Positions 30,551 to 40,068 of a stretch of 64,000 nt of DNA are shown here, in pieces. Made by a program: the position numbers and the translations under genes. The notes under the pieces were generated by a model. The model was not told where the DNA came from. It saw only the letters and a list, made by a program, of their open reading frames with translations, and did not search any database. This stretch comes from an uncultured Eubacteriales bacterium (GTDB lineage: Bacteria; Bacillota; Clostridia; Peptostreptococcales; Anaerovoracaceae), in contig CACYLW010000004.1 in assembly GCA_902775345.1 (NCBI GenBank), forward strand, positions 62,001 to 126,000, written 5' to 3'. Numbering within the stretch: the stretch's first letter is position 1; each line of letters begins with the position of its first letter.

Positions 30551-31909
30551 ATGGACGAAGAAAGAAAAGACGTACTGCTTCCGCCGGTAGACATAGATGC
30601 CGAGAAGGCGGTCCTGGGATCGATGCTGAAAAACCAGGATGCCAGGGCTGATGTCAGCGCAATGCTCAGAGCTGAGGACTTTTACCTCAAGGAGCATCAG
30701 GAGATCTACAGGACCATGCTCGACATGGACCAGCGAGGCACCGGCATCGACATAACTACGGTGTATTCCGCCCTGAAGCAGAGAAAGACCGCCGATATGG
30801 TAGGCGGCATAACATATCTGAGCAGACTGATGGACGAAGCCATCGTTCCTTCGAATGCCCGCTATTACGCAGAGACAGTCTCGGATAAATCCAAGATGAG
30901 ACAGCTGATAACCGAAGCGGAGTCCATCAGGGACGCGGCGTATTCGTCCGAGCTTCCGCCTGAAGATATTCTCGACAGCGCCGAGCAGCGCATACTCGAG
31001 ATCGCTCACAAGACACAGCGCAGCAGATATGTAGATGTTAACGACGTTATCTTCGAAAACATCAAGCAGCTGCAGGATCTTGAGAAGTACGGAAATGACA
31101 AGGGCATCCCGACAGGCTTCAGGGATGTCGACAAGATACTCGGAGGATTCCAGAAGACGGACCTCATAATCCTGGCCGCAAGACCGGGTGTCGGCAAAAC
31201 GGCCTGGGCGCTCAACGTTGCTGAACACGCGGCTTCGGTAGGCAAGAAGGTCATGATATTCAGCCTTGAGATGGCCAACACTCAGCTTGGTGAAAGACTG
31301 CTTTCCATGACTTCAAACGTTCCTCTTGAGAATATCCACAAGGGGACCATCTCCATGGAGGAATGGGAAGACCTCTCGGCAGCGCAGGACAGCTTCTACG
31401 GACTTGACATGGTGATCGATGAATCGTCGGTGATCACGCCTGTCGAAATGAAGAATAAATGCCGCCGCTTCAAGCAGGAAAAAGGTGACCTCGATCTGGT
31501 CGTAATCGACTATCTGCAGCTGATGAGCATGGGCGGATACAGGATAGAGCAGCGTGAAAAAGAGATCGCGGCCATTACCAGATCGATCAAGATCATGGCC
31601 AAGGAACTCGACTGCGCCGTAATACTGCTGTCGCAGCTTTCCAGAGGACCTGAGCAGCGCGGAGGCGACCACATGCCGAAGCTCTCCGACCTGAGGGATT
31701 CCGGAGCGATCGAGCAGGATGCTGACGTTGTCATCTTCCTGAAGAGGGACGACTACTACAGCTCCGAAGAAGAAAGAGCCAACATCGACGACAGCACGGG
31801 CCTCACCTGCGCAGTCAACATAGCCAAGCACAGAAACGGTCCGGTCGGAATAGCGAATCTGACATGGATCCCAAGATACGTAAAATTCGGCAACATGGCG
31901 AGAGAGTAG
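30551..31909 (+). CDS. dnaB: Replicative DNA helicase DnaB (DnaC of Bacillus)
   Basis: Hexameric fork helicase of 452 residues. The N-terminal domain starts PPVDIDAEKAVLGSML; the RecA-like domain holds Walker A ARPGVGKTAWALN, Walker B VVIDYLQLM, and the DLRDSGAIEQDADVV box. The next gene is a DnaD-like protein, fitting a primosomal gene pair. Confidence 0.97.
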   Translation: MDEERKDVLLPPVDIDAEKAVLGSMLKNQDARADVSAMLRAEDFYLKEHQEIYRTMLDMDQRGTGIDITTVYSALKQRKTADMVGGITYLSRLMDEAIVPSNARYYAETVSDKSKMRQLITEAESIRDAAYSSELPPEDILDSAEQRILEIAHKTQRSRYVDVNDVIFENIKQLQDLEKYGNDKGIPTGFRDVDKILGGFQKTDLIILAARPGVGKTAWALNVAEHAASVGKKVMIFSLEMANTQLGERLLSMTSNVPLENIHKGTISMEEWEDLSAAQDSFYGLDMVIDESSVITPVEMKNKCRRFKQEKGDLDLVVIDYLQLMSMGGYRIEQREKEIAAITRSIKIMAKELDCAVILLSQLSRGPEQRGGDHMPKLSDLRDSGAIEQDADVVIFLKRDDYYSSEEERANIDDSTGLTCAVNIAKHRNGPVGIANLTWIPRYVKFGNMARE

Positions 31910-31914
31910 GAACC

Positions 31915-33309
31915 ATGGCAAAAGTCAAGCTGTCAATCGAGAAAGGAAGAGATATCTTCCTCCACAGAACCAGGGTCGAAAACCTGTTTATAAGCGAGTA
32001 TCTGCCGGACGCGCCGGGAGATTATGTTAAGGTGTTCCTCATTGGTCTGATGCATGCGCAGTATGACCTGAAGCCGAACAGGAGCGAACTGTCCAAGCTG
32101 CTGAAGCTCAGCGAGGAAGAGATCGCAGAGGCCTGGATCTACTGGGAATCAAGAGGTCTGGTGCGGATCATACGTGAAAAGGACGGAGGAAACGAGGAAG
32201 TCAGTCACATCGTATTCGTGCCTAAGATCGAGGAGCTCTACGGAAAACTGGCTGAAACGCAGCCTGCGCAGGCGCCTGAAACCCAGCCTGAAGCACAGGA
32301 AGACATGTCTCTGTATGTCTCGATCGATGACATGGATTATGACGAGGTCATAAATGAAAAACTCGTAGACAGGAGGCTCCGCGAGCTTTATGAGAAGTAT
32401 CAGGTAACCACGGGAAGGACTATTTCGCGTCAGGAGATATCGAAGATCGAGGACGCGATAAAGGTCTACGGCATAGAGCCTGAGATCTTTGACTTCGCGA
32501 TCGACTACTGCGCCGATCTCGAAAAATACAGCGTTGATTACATATTTAAGGTAGCGCTCAGATGGACCGAGGAGGGCTGCCGGACTGTCGAGGAGGCCAA
32601 GAGACTGCTCGACAAGCACAGCCGCAGGAACGACTGCTACAGGCAGGTGTTCAGGGCGCTGGGATTCAACAGGCTGCCGGCACCGATCGACCGCGAGATC
32701 ATGGACAGATGGTTCGACCAGATGAACTGCTCGCTCGCAGAGGTGCTCGACGCGTGCTCTGCCGCGGCCGGCCTGAGAGAGCCGAACCTCAAATACGTAA
32801 ACAAGGTGATCGAGAACCGCCGTCTGGAGAAAGGCGGTATCAACACGAGACTCCGGAACGATAACGGACAGGGCGGATCCGCGGATGTGCCTGCCGCAGA
32901 CGAAGGAAGTCCGGTGAGCCGCAAGGTGCTTTCGGACTACTTCGAATTCATAAGAAACGAAGAAGAAAAAGAGCGCGAAGCGCGCATAGTGGAGGTCCTC
33001 AGAAAAATACCGGAGATGAAGGCTGTCTTTGAGGCGGAGAGCAATGTCAACTCCAGGATGCTTTCGCTGAGACCGGGAGCAGACAATCTCGACGCAAGGC
33101 AGAGACTGAGAGCCGAAAGAATAGCAATAGAAGAAAATAGAAAACAACTCCTTACCGGTAACGGGTTCCCAAGCGACTATCTTACCAGAAAGTACAGATG
33201 CAACATCTGCAAGGATACCGGATATACCGATGAGGGCATGGTGTGCAGCTGCTGCAGGGAACGCGCTGCGGAAGCATTCAGATGGCACACGGATAAAGAA
33301 AAGGCGTAA
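31915..33309 (+). CDS. DnaD-domain primosomal protein with C-terminal zinc-type motif
   Basis: 464 residues. I chose MAKVKLSIEKG, after GTAGGAACC; an in-frame ATG 17 codons earlier lies inside dnaB. Order: a winged-helix-like N-terminal part (about 1-115, with NRSELSKLLKLSEEEIAEAWIYW), an acidic linker, a DnaD/DnaB_2-like helical region (about 155-300, YIFKVALRWTEEGCRTVEEAK), and a C-terminal cluster CNICKDTG...CSCC (Cys 429, 432, 444, 446, 447). That cluster resembles the N-terminal zinc motif of DnaI/DnaC helicase loaders, but no loader ATPase follows. By context it acts in helicase loading. Immediately followed by the M23 gene with no spacing. Confidence 0.75.
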   Translation: MAKVKLSIEKGRDIFLHRTRVENLFISEYLPDAPGDYVKVFLIGLMHAQYDLKPNRSELSKLLKLSEEEIAEAWIYWESRGLVRIIREKDGGNEEVSHIVFVPKIEELYGKLAETQPAQAPETQPEAQEDMSLYVSIDDMDYDEVINEKLVDRRLRELYEKYQVTTGRTISRQEISKIEDAIKVYGIEPEIFDFAIDYCADLEKYSVDYIFKVALRWTEEGCRTVEEAKRLLDKHSRRNDCYRQVFRALGFNRLPAPIDREIMDRWFDQMNCSLAEVLDACSAAAGLREPNLKYVNKVIENRRLEKGGINTRLRNDNGQGGSADVPAADEGSPVSRKVLSDYFEFIRNEEEKEREARIVEVLRKIPEMKAVFEAESNVNSRMLSLRPGADNLDARQRLRAERIAIEENRKQLLTGNGFPSDYLTRKYRCNICKDTGYTDEGMVCSCCRERAAEAFRWHTDKEKA

Positions 33310-35172
33310 ATGACATTTAACGAAACAGAAGAAAAAACACTGAATACAGAAATAGAAGCAAAAGCCGAAGAAGAAGCCGCTGCAGAGCCCGAAGAAGAAG
33401 TACACCTTTCGCTCGATGACGCGCAGATCAAGGCTGCAGCTTTGGCATACGCGAGATACCTGAAAGACAACGATCTTGCTCCGGGTGACGCGACCACAAC
33501 TGAGCCCGGAGAGATAATGCCTGAACCGGCAGAAGCTCCTGAACAGGAGACACCTTCTGAAGAAGAGCAGACTGCGGAAGATGACGGGCAGGAGAAACAG
33601 GATAAAAAGACCGAGACAAAAAAAGCTGAGGACCTCAGAAAGATCCGGAAGAGGCAGGAAGCCAAGGCCAGGCAGAAGGAAAAGTTCCTGAAAGGCGGGA
33701 AGGATTCCCTGGCATCGGTAATGAATCTCCACGATAAAGTCCAGGACGTTATTGACGGAACATTCAGCAAGCTCGGACGGGAAGTAATAAGAGGTGCGCA
33801 CAATATCAGCTCTTCATACAGAAATACCCGTCGCGGCATCGGGATCGCGATCCTCGTCACAGGTCTTCTGGCTGCAGGCATCCTGATCGTATTCGACATG
33901 TTCACGGTCTACGAATATGCATATAACGGCAAGGTCCTCGGATATGTGAAGAACCAGGAGGAAGTCACCGACGTTCTTGACGTCGCAGGCAGGCAGCTCG
34001 CTAACAATAACAGTACTGAGGGAGAAGTAAAGTTCGTAGCGAACCAGAACGTGACGTTCAACCCGGTCGACGGAAGAGGAAAAAGTACCGACGACTCGGA
34101 TACTGTAGTCAATAAGCTCATCTACATGACGGATATAGAGACTGAGGCCTATGCCGTATACGATGGCGACAAGGTGGTTGCCATCGTTAAGGACCAGAGC
34201 GACGCAGACAGCCTGCTGCTCCAGACCAAGGACGATCTCTCGGCACCTGATCCGGGCATGGAACTGGTATCGGCGGAATTCACTAATGAACTCTCCGTAA
34301 GGCCTGTAAACGTACTGCTCGGAAGCATTCAGAGCAATGCTGCCGCACAGGAACAGATGACAAACGGCGGTGAGATGAATACATATCACATCGTCGAACA
34401 GGGAGAAACGGTCGAGAGTCTGGCTGCCGAATTCGGTGTAGAAGCATTCGATATCTACAACGGAGATAACAGTGAAGCAGTTGTCGAGATCGAACAGGGA
34501 GACAGGGTCTGCATCAGAAGTCATGTTGAGCCTGTCAGCGTCAAGATGGTCGAAGAAGGCAGACTCAAGGAAGTCATCGAGTTCGAAACTATAAAGAAAG
34601 AATCTGACGAGTACTACAAGGGCGATACCCATCTCGAGCAGGAAGGCCAGAACGGAGTACAGATATTCGAAGGAAGGATCACCAAGGTCGGCGGTGAAGT
34701 CCAGAACAGAAAAGAGACTGCTGAGACGGAGATACTTGTCGAAAAGAAAGACAAGATCATCCTCGTCGGTACGGCAGAGAGACCGAAGACCGCTGCGACC
34801 GGAACATTCATAATGCCGATAGAGAACTATGTAGTTACATCCGAGTGGGGCGGCAGATGGGGCCGCATGCATGAGGGAATGGACTTCGGCGCAAGCACCG
34901 GAACACCTATTTACGCCGCTGACGGCGGTAAGGTAATCAAGGCCAACTTCTGGTCAGGACACGGACTGTGCGTGGAGATCGATCACGGCAACGGAGTGGT
35001 CACAAGGTACTCACACTGCAGCGCAGTGCATGTAAGCATCGGAGACCTGGTATATCAGGGTCAGCACATAGCGGATGTAGGTAACACCGGACACAGCTTC
35101 GGAAGCCACCTGCACTTCGAAGTAAGGATAAACGACGTATCCCAGAACCCGAGAAATTACGTCAACCCGTAA
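33310..35172 (+). CDS. Membrane-anchored M23 endopeptidase with LysM and G5 domains
   Basis: Cell-wall peptidoglycan hydrolase of 620 residues. A long acidic then basic cytoplasmic part (1-175) precedes one transmembrane helix (176-197). The extracellular part has a SpoIVFA/GW-like opening, a LysM-type repeat (about 357-403, YHIVEQGETVESLA), a G5 domain (about 405-480) and an M23 domain with the zinc ligands HEGMD (His521, Asp525) and HLH (600-602). All catalytic residues are present, so it should be active. The unusually long cytoplasmic tail may allow intracellular control. Confidence 0.93.
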   Translation: MTFNETEEKTLNTEIEAKAEEEAAAEPEEEVHLSLDDAQIKAAALAYARYLKDNDLAPGDATTTEPGEIMPEPAEAPEQETPSEEEQTAEDDGQEKQDKKTETKKAEDLRKIRKRQEAKARQKEKFLKGGKDSLASVMNLHDKVQDVIDGTFSKLGREVIRGAHNISSSYRNTRRGIGIAILVTGLLAAGILIVFDMFTVYEYAYNGKVLGYVKNQEEVTDVLDVAGRQLANNNSTEGEVKFVANQNVTFNPVDGRGKSTDDSDTVVNKLIYMTDIETEAYAVYDGDKVVAIVKDQSDADSLLLQTKDDLSAPDPGMELVSAEFTNELSVRPVNVLLGSIQSNAAAQEQMTNGGEMNTYHIVEQGETVESLAAEFGVEAFDIYNGDNSEAVVEIEQGDRVCIRSHVEPVSVKMVEEGRLKEVIEFETIKKESDEYYKGDTHLEQEGQNGVQIFEGRITKVGGEVQNRKETAETEILVEKKDKIILVGTAERPKTAATGTFIMPIENYVVTSEWGGRWGRMHEGMDFGASTGTPIYAADGGKVIKANFWSGHGLCVEIDHGNGVVTRYSHCSAVHVSIGDLVYQGQHIADVGNTGHSFGSHLHFEVRINDVSQNPRNYVNP

Positions 35173-35199
35173 CCCGCGCGTTTTAGCGGAGGTCAAGAA

Positions 35200-35649
35200 T
35201 TGGCAGATAATAACAACACGCAATTTGATACAAAGGAAGTCCTCTGGGAAGACGAGGAGATGAGACAGCGCATCGAAAAGAGGCGCAGGGCCAGCCACAG
35301 CAGGAAGATCAGAAGAAAACTGATCACCCTGTTTGCTGCGGCCGTTGTCTTCGTTCTTCTCGGATCCATGTACGGAAGGGACATCATAAGGCTCAAAGCC
35401 GAGAACCGCGCTCTCAAGAAGCAGCAGATCGCGCTTGAGATGCAGAGAGAGGAGCTTCAGGAAGAGCTCAAGAACGCCAACAATCAGGAGTACATCAGAG
35501 AGCAGGCGAAAAAACAGCTCAGACTTCTGAACCCTGGCGAGATACTCTTTACGTTCGATGAAGAAGCTGAGCCTGAGGTCGAAGACGGGGAAAAATCTGA
35601 GGAAGATAAAGCTGAAGAAACAGAGGAAACCGGAGGCTCCGATGGGTAA
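35200..35649 (+). CDS. FtsL/DivIC-type septum protein
   Basis: Bitopic divisome protein of 149 residues, starting at TTG with GGAGG eight bases before. A basic N-terminal cytosolic part is followed by one transmembrane helix (about 41-58), then a coiled coil (LKAENRALKKQQIALEMQREEL) and the YIREQAKKQLRLLNPGEILF segment typical of DivIC/FtsB. An acidic tail ends the protein. The last eight bases overlap the rsmA start. Confidence 0.85.
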   Translation: MADNNNTQFDTKEVLWEDEEMRQRIEKRRRASHSRKIRRKLITLFAAAVVFVLLGSMYGRDIIRLKAENRALKKQQIALEMQREELQEELKNANNQEYIREQAKKQLRLLNPGEILFTFDEEAEPEVEDGEKSEEDKAEETEETGGSDG

Positions 35650-36511
35650 AAAGAATACTCACAGAGTCAGGGCGAACAGGCCGCGGAGCCTCGCCGGAGT
35701 CCGGCCGAACAAGAGTCTCGGGCAGAACTTTCTCATCGATGAGGACGTGATACGCACCATCATTGATGAGAGCGGAGTGACGGAAGACACCCTGGTACTT
35801 GAGATAGGACCGGGCACCGGAGCGCTGACCCTCCCTCTTGCTGAGCTTGCGGGCAGAGTCATCGCTGTCGATCTTGACCGGGAGATGATAGAAGGCCTCA
35901 GGATCAAGACTTTCGGGATGGACAATGTGGAGCTGATCCACGGAGACATACTTCAGCAGGATATCAGGGGGATCACGGAAAAGAGCATGTCAGAATACGG
36001 CCTTTCCGAGCTGCGCATGATCGGCAATCTCCCCTACTACATAACTACACCAATAATAATGAAATTGCTCGAGTCAGGAACCGGAGCGAAGAGCATCACT
36101 GTGATGATGCAGAAAGAGGTCGGCGACAGGATCGCCGCCGAGCCCGGTACCAGAGCTTCGGGCGCAATAACATATCCGGTTCACTACTACGCCGAAGTCA
36201 CTGAGATCGTCGATGTGCCACGGGAGTGCTTCTACCCTGTTCCGGGAGTGGACTCCGTAGTATTGAGACTCGATCTCAGAGATAAACCGCCTGTAGAAGT
36301 GAAAAGTGAGGAAATGCTTATGCGCTGTGTGAAGGCGGGATTTGCAATGAGACGCAAGACCCTGCTGAACGCGCTGACCTCACTGGGCGGATATGATAAA
36401 AAAACACTGTCGGACGCTCTTGAAGGCGCGGGAATCGACTCGGGCCGCAGAGCTGAAAGCCTTACGCTTGAAGAGTTTGCAAGGCTTGCTGACAGTTTGC
36501 AGGAGGCATAA
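35642..36511 (+). CDS. rsmA: 16S rRNA dimethyladenosine transferase RsmA
   Basis: KsgA-family enzyme that dimethylates two adjacent adenosines near the 3' end of 16S rRNA. It has 289 residues from MGKKNTHRV, placed after GGAGGCTCC. Motifs: PNKSLGQNFLID, VLEIGPGTGALTLPL (SAM), and IGNLPYYITTPII (catalytic NLPY). Overlaps the preceding gene by eight bases. Confidence 0.96.
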   Translation: MGKKNTHRVRANRPRSLAGVRPNKSLGQNFLIDEDVIRTIIDESGVTEDTLVLEIGPGTGALTLPLAELAGRVIAVDLDREMIEGLRIKTFGMDNVELIHGDILQQDIRGITEKSMSEYGLSELRMIGNLPYYITTPIIMKLLESGTGAKSITVMMQKEVGDRIAAEPGTRASGAITYPVHYYAEVTEIVDVPRECFYPVPGVDSVVLRLDLRDKPPVEVKSEEMLMRCVKAGFAMRRKTLLNALTSLGGYDKKTLSDALEGAGIDSGRRAESLTLEEFARLADSLQEA

Positions 36512-36513
36512 TT

Positions 36514-38616
36514 TTGCAGGACAGAATTCGCAGGTTCCTTGCCGTGATCGTTGCTTTCTTCAAAAAAGCCGGCCAGGGCATCGGCAAAGCATTCTATAAG
36601 GTTTTTCCAAAAAGAACGTCAAAGTACTTTGACGCGAATCTTCATGAGGTCAAGTACATCTGGCTGATGGCGCTCAGCGCTCTCCTCGTCTACCTCTATA
36701 TAGAGGAGTTTGCGAGGCTGACCACCGGACCGATGGAAGGCATCCGCTGGGCGTTCACGCATCCGGTCGTATTTCTTTACAATATCCTCATCATTTTCGC
36801 GAGCATGACCTTAGCGCTTCTGTTCAGGAGGCGCAGGTTCGTATGGCTCATGGTCTCGGTAGTCTGGCTCAGTCTAGGAACAGCCAACGGCGTGATCCTC
36901 ATGAACAGGATGACACCATTCACTCTTTACGATTTTACAAATTTCACAGACGGACTCACCATTGCGACCACTTACTTCTCGAAACTCCAGATAATACTCT
37001 TCCTCGTTGCCCTTGCTCTTGGCGTGGCGGCTATCGTGATGATTTTCATCAGAAGTGAGAAGTGGAAGAACATCAGTTACAAAAAAAGCATAGCCATGAT
37101 CCTTGTAACGTTGGCTGTTGCCGCCGGAGCGACGGTGGGTCTCGAGAAGACCGGGACCATCAGCTCGTTCTTCGGAAACCTGAACTACGCTTACAGGGAT
37201 TACGGAATGCCGTACTGCTTCATCTCGACATCCGTCAGTGGAGGCATATCGAGACCGAGAGGCTACTCAGAGGAGCTTATCGCGGGCATACTGGACGACA
37301 AGACCGCAAAGGGCACGGACACACTGCTCAAGGAGAAGGACGACAGCACTGATCACCCTAACATCATCGTGCTCCAGATGGAGTCGTTCACTGTGGCTCA
37401 GGACTATGCGAATATTGAAGTCTCAAAGGATCCTACTCCTGTATTCAACAAACTTTACAAGAATTACACATCGGGCAGCTTTGTCGTTCCGGCGTGCGGC
37501 GCGGGAACAGCGAACACTGAATTCGAGGTGCTGACGGGCATAAGCGCAAAGTTCTTCGGACCTGGCGAATACCCGTACAAGGGCAAGCTCCGCAAGAACG
37601 TGCTTGAAAGCATGGCTTATGTGACGCGTGCTCACGGGTATAATACCGCGGCGCTTCACAACCACAGGGCGCTTTTCTACAACAGGAACGAAGTATATGC
37701 AAATCTCGGATTCAACACATTCACTTCCGTTGAGTACATGAACAACGTCTCGTTCACGCCGACAAACTGGTGCAAGGACAAGGTCCTCACGGACGAGATC
37801 ATGGAGATAATGAAGTCATCTAAAGAGAGGGACTTCATGCATGTCATCTCAGTTGAGGGACACGGCGCCTATCCGACGGAGCAGGTCTTCAAGAAGCCGT
37901 ATACCGAAGTCACGGCAGACGATGATTATACAAAGTGGAGATACGAGTACTACCTCAACGAATGCCATGAAATGGATACCTTTATAGGCGATCTGATCAA
38001 GAAGATCGAGGAGAGCGGCGAGCCTACTGTCATGATAATCTACGGCGACCACATCCCTGCCCTCGATGTAAAGGAAGAAAACTACAGGCAGAAAGACCTG
38101 TATACGACGCGGTACGTGATCTGGGACAACATCGGGCTCCCTAAGAAGGACCGTGACATACATTCATATGAAGGCGGCGCAATGCTGCTGAAGGATGCCG
38201 GACTCGAACATGAGGGAATAATCTTCGATTATCAGCAGTCCAACGATCCGGGCAAGGACAAAACCTATCTTGAAGATCAGGAAGCCCTGGCTTACGACAT
38301 GCTCTACGGAAAGCAGTTTGCTTACGGCGGTAAGGAGCCTTACGAGCCGGTCGACATGAAGATGGGCCACAAGAGCATAAAGATAAAGGATCTGGTGAAG
38401 ATCGGAGAAAGATATTACCTGCGGGGCGAGAATTTCACTGAAAGATCTATCATCAGCATGGAAGGCAAGCAGCTGTCGACGGTATACCTGTCCCCTACCC
38501 TGCTGGCACTTAACGAGAGCATTGATCCGCAGGATATAGACAAGCTGGAGGTCAGCCAGGTAGACAAGTCTAAAGAGACGGTACTGACAACAGTCGGCGC
38601 CAACGAAGAGCTGTAG
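36514..38616 (+). CDS. LTA synthase-like membrane sulfatase-fold enzyme
   Basis: Alkaline-phosphatase/sulfatase superfamily, LtaS/phosphoglycerol-transferase type. It has 700 residues, TTG start after AGGAGG. About five transmembrane helices (48-66, 85-103, 108-128, 155-178, 193-210) anchor an extracellular catalytic domain with metal-site Glu (VLQMESF), catalytic Thr in GTANTEFEVLTG, and YGDHIP. A C-terminal extension (about 610-700) forms a separate, probably beta-rich domain. It probably transfers glycerol-phosphate or a similar group onto lipid or polysaccharide; the acceptor is unknown. Confidence 0.88.
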   Translation: MQDRIRRFLAVIVAFFKKAGQGIGKAFYKVFPKRTSKYFDANLHEVKYIWLMALSALLVYLYIEEFARLTTGPMEGIRWAFTHPVVFLYNILIIFASMTLALLFRRRRFVWLMVSVVWLSLGTANGVILMNRMTPFTLYDFTNFTDGLTIATTYFSKLQIILFLVALALGVAAIVMIFIRSEKWKNISYKKSIAMILVTLAVAAGATVGLEKTGTISSFFGNLNYAYRDYGMPYCFISTSVSGGISRPRGYSEELIAGILDDKTAKGTDTLLKEKDDSTDHPNIIVLQMESFTVAQDYANIEVSKDPTPVFNKLYKNYTSGSFVVPACGAGTANTEFEVLTGISAKFFGPGEYPYKGKLRKNVLESMAYVTRAHGYNTAALHNHRALFYNRNEVYANLGFNTFTSVEYMNNVSFTPTNWCKDKVLTDEIMEIMKSSKERDFMHVISVEGHGAYPTEQVFKKPYTEVTADDDYTKWRYEYYLNECHEMDTFIGDLIKKIEESGEPTVMIIYGDHIPALDVKEENYRQKDLYTTRYVIWDNIGLPKKDRDIHSYEGGAMLLKDAGLEHEGIIFDYQQSNDPGKDKTYLEDQEALAYDMLYGKQFAYGGKEPYEPVDMKMGHKSIKIKDLVKIGERYYLRGENFTERSIISMEGKQLSTVYLSPTLLALNESIDPQDIDKLEVSQVDKSKETVLTTVGANEEL

Positions 38617-38752
38617 CGACCATTTTTCCGGAAAAAGAGCTTCATAAGCTAAGAAAACGTTGCAAAAAAGCTAAATGTTTGAAAAAACATCGCTGAAATT
38701 TACACTTTTTTCTGAAAAAACTCCTTATTTGTGGAGAAAAATATAAGAAAAC

Positions 38753-39991
38753 ATGAAAGAAGATACAAAAACAACAGAATTAATGGAATCGATAAAGGAA
38801 ACAGTCGATGAAAAGGAAAACGATGCTGTAACGGAAGCAAATGCGGCTGATGAAGTCAGCGCAGCCGTTGATGACGGCAAGTATGACGTTGAGGGCATTC
38901 TTGAGCTGGCAGATGACGGCTTCGGATTCCTCAGGTTTGACAACTTCCTTACTTCAAACAAAGACATATACGTATCGCCGACACAGATCAGAAGGTTTGG
39001 TCTGAGGACGGGCGATAAGATCCTGGGTATCGCAAGAAAGCCAAGGGGAACAGAGAAGTTCGGAGCGCTCCTCTTCGTGAAAACTGTAAACGGATTCGAT
39101 CCTATGACAGCAAAGAGAAGGCCGCACTTCGACAACCTCACCCCTATTTTCCCGAACGAGAAGATAGTGCTCGAGAATTCAAGCATCGACCTTTCGACCA
39201 GGGTCATGGATCTGGTGGCGCCTATCGGCAGAGGACAGAGAGGTCTCATAGTCGCTCAGCCAAAGGCCGGCAAGACAGTTCTGCTCAAGAAGATAGCGGC
39301 TTCGGTGGAGGAAAAGTATCCGGACATCGAGCTCATAGTGCTGCTGGTGGATGAAAGACCTGAGGAAGTCACTGACATGAAGAGGAGTCTTAAGCACTCT
39401 GAGGTCATCTATTCCACTTTCGATGAAGAGACAAAGCACCACGTGAAAGTGGCGCAGATGGTAATAGAGCGCGCGAAGCGTCTCGCGGAATCAGGCAAGG
39501 ATGTAATGATCCTGCTGGATTCGATCACAAGGCTTGCCAGGGCATACAACATGGAAGTGCCGGCTTCGGGAAGGACGCTTTCGGGCGGTCTCGACCCGGG
39601 TGCGCTGCACCCGCCGAAGAAGTTCTTCGGTACAGCGCGTAACCTGGAGGAAGGCGGCAGCGTAACCATACTGGCAACCGCGCTGGTCGAGACCGGCTCA
39701 CGCATGGATGATGTCATCTATGAGGAGTTCAAGGGCACCGGCAACATGGAGCTGCACCTTGACAGACAGCTCAGCGAGCGCCGCATCTTCCCTGCCATCG
39801 ATCTTTACAAGTCGGGCACGAGGCGTGAAGATCTCCTTCTCACGCAGGAGGAATACCAGGTCATGTACATGCTGCGCAGGGCGATGAGTTCGGGCAGCGT
39901 CATGGATGTGACAGAAGAAATAATAGACAATCTTTCAAGCACGAAGTGCAATGCGGATTTTGTCAGTTTCATGCTGAAAAAGCTCCATTAG
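38753..39991 (+). CDS. rho: Transcription termination factor Rho
   Basis: RNA-dependent hexameric helicase that terminates transcription. It has 412 residues. After a ~40-residue acidic tail comes the cold-shock-like RNA-binding domain (ILELADDGFGFLRFDNF), then Walker A AQPKAGKTVLL, VLLVDERPEEVTDM, and the RDTIT-type Q/R loop region. A 137-bp leader upstream has short AT-rich hairpins but no clear terminator. No rpmE follows, unlike many Clostridia. Confidence 0.97.
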   Translation: MKEDTKTTELMESIKETVDEKENDAVTEANAADEVSAAVDDGKYDVEGILELADDGFGFLRFDNFLTSNKDIYVSPTQIRRFGLRTGDKILGIARKPRGTEKFGALLFVKTVNGFDPMTAKRRPHFDNLTPIFPNEKIVLENSSIDLSTRVMDLVAPIGRGQRGLIVAQPKAGKTVLLKKIAASVEEKYPDIELIVLLVDERPEEVTDMKRSLKHSEVIYSTFDEETKHHVKVAQMVIERAKRLAESGKDVMILLDSITRLARAYNMEVPASGRTLSGGLDPGALHPPKKFFGTARNLEEGGSVTILATALVETGSRMDDVIYEEFKGTGNMELHLDRQLSERRIFPAIDLYKSGTRREDLLLTQEEYQVMYMLRRAMSSGSVMDVTEEIIDNLSSTKCNADFVSFMLKKLH

Positions 39992-40068
39992 TGCCTGAGT
40001 GCCGGATCCGCTTCAGCAGCTCTGACCACGCATTTAAACAGATAATATTTGGGACATATACATAAAAA

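Noticed and set aside
32149-33801. 550-codon open frame antisense to the DnaD-like and M23 genes
   Set aside because: It spans two well-supported genes on the other strand, its product is rich in Phe/Leu/Ser/Arg as expected of a shadow frame, and it has no family resemblance.
38617-38752. Possible terminator or attenuator before rho
   Set aside because: Only a loopless palindrome (TTTTTCCGGAAAAA) and short AT hairpins were found; none has a GC stem followed by a T-tract.
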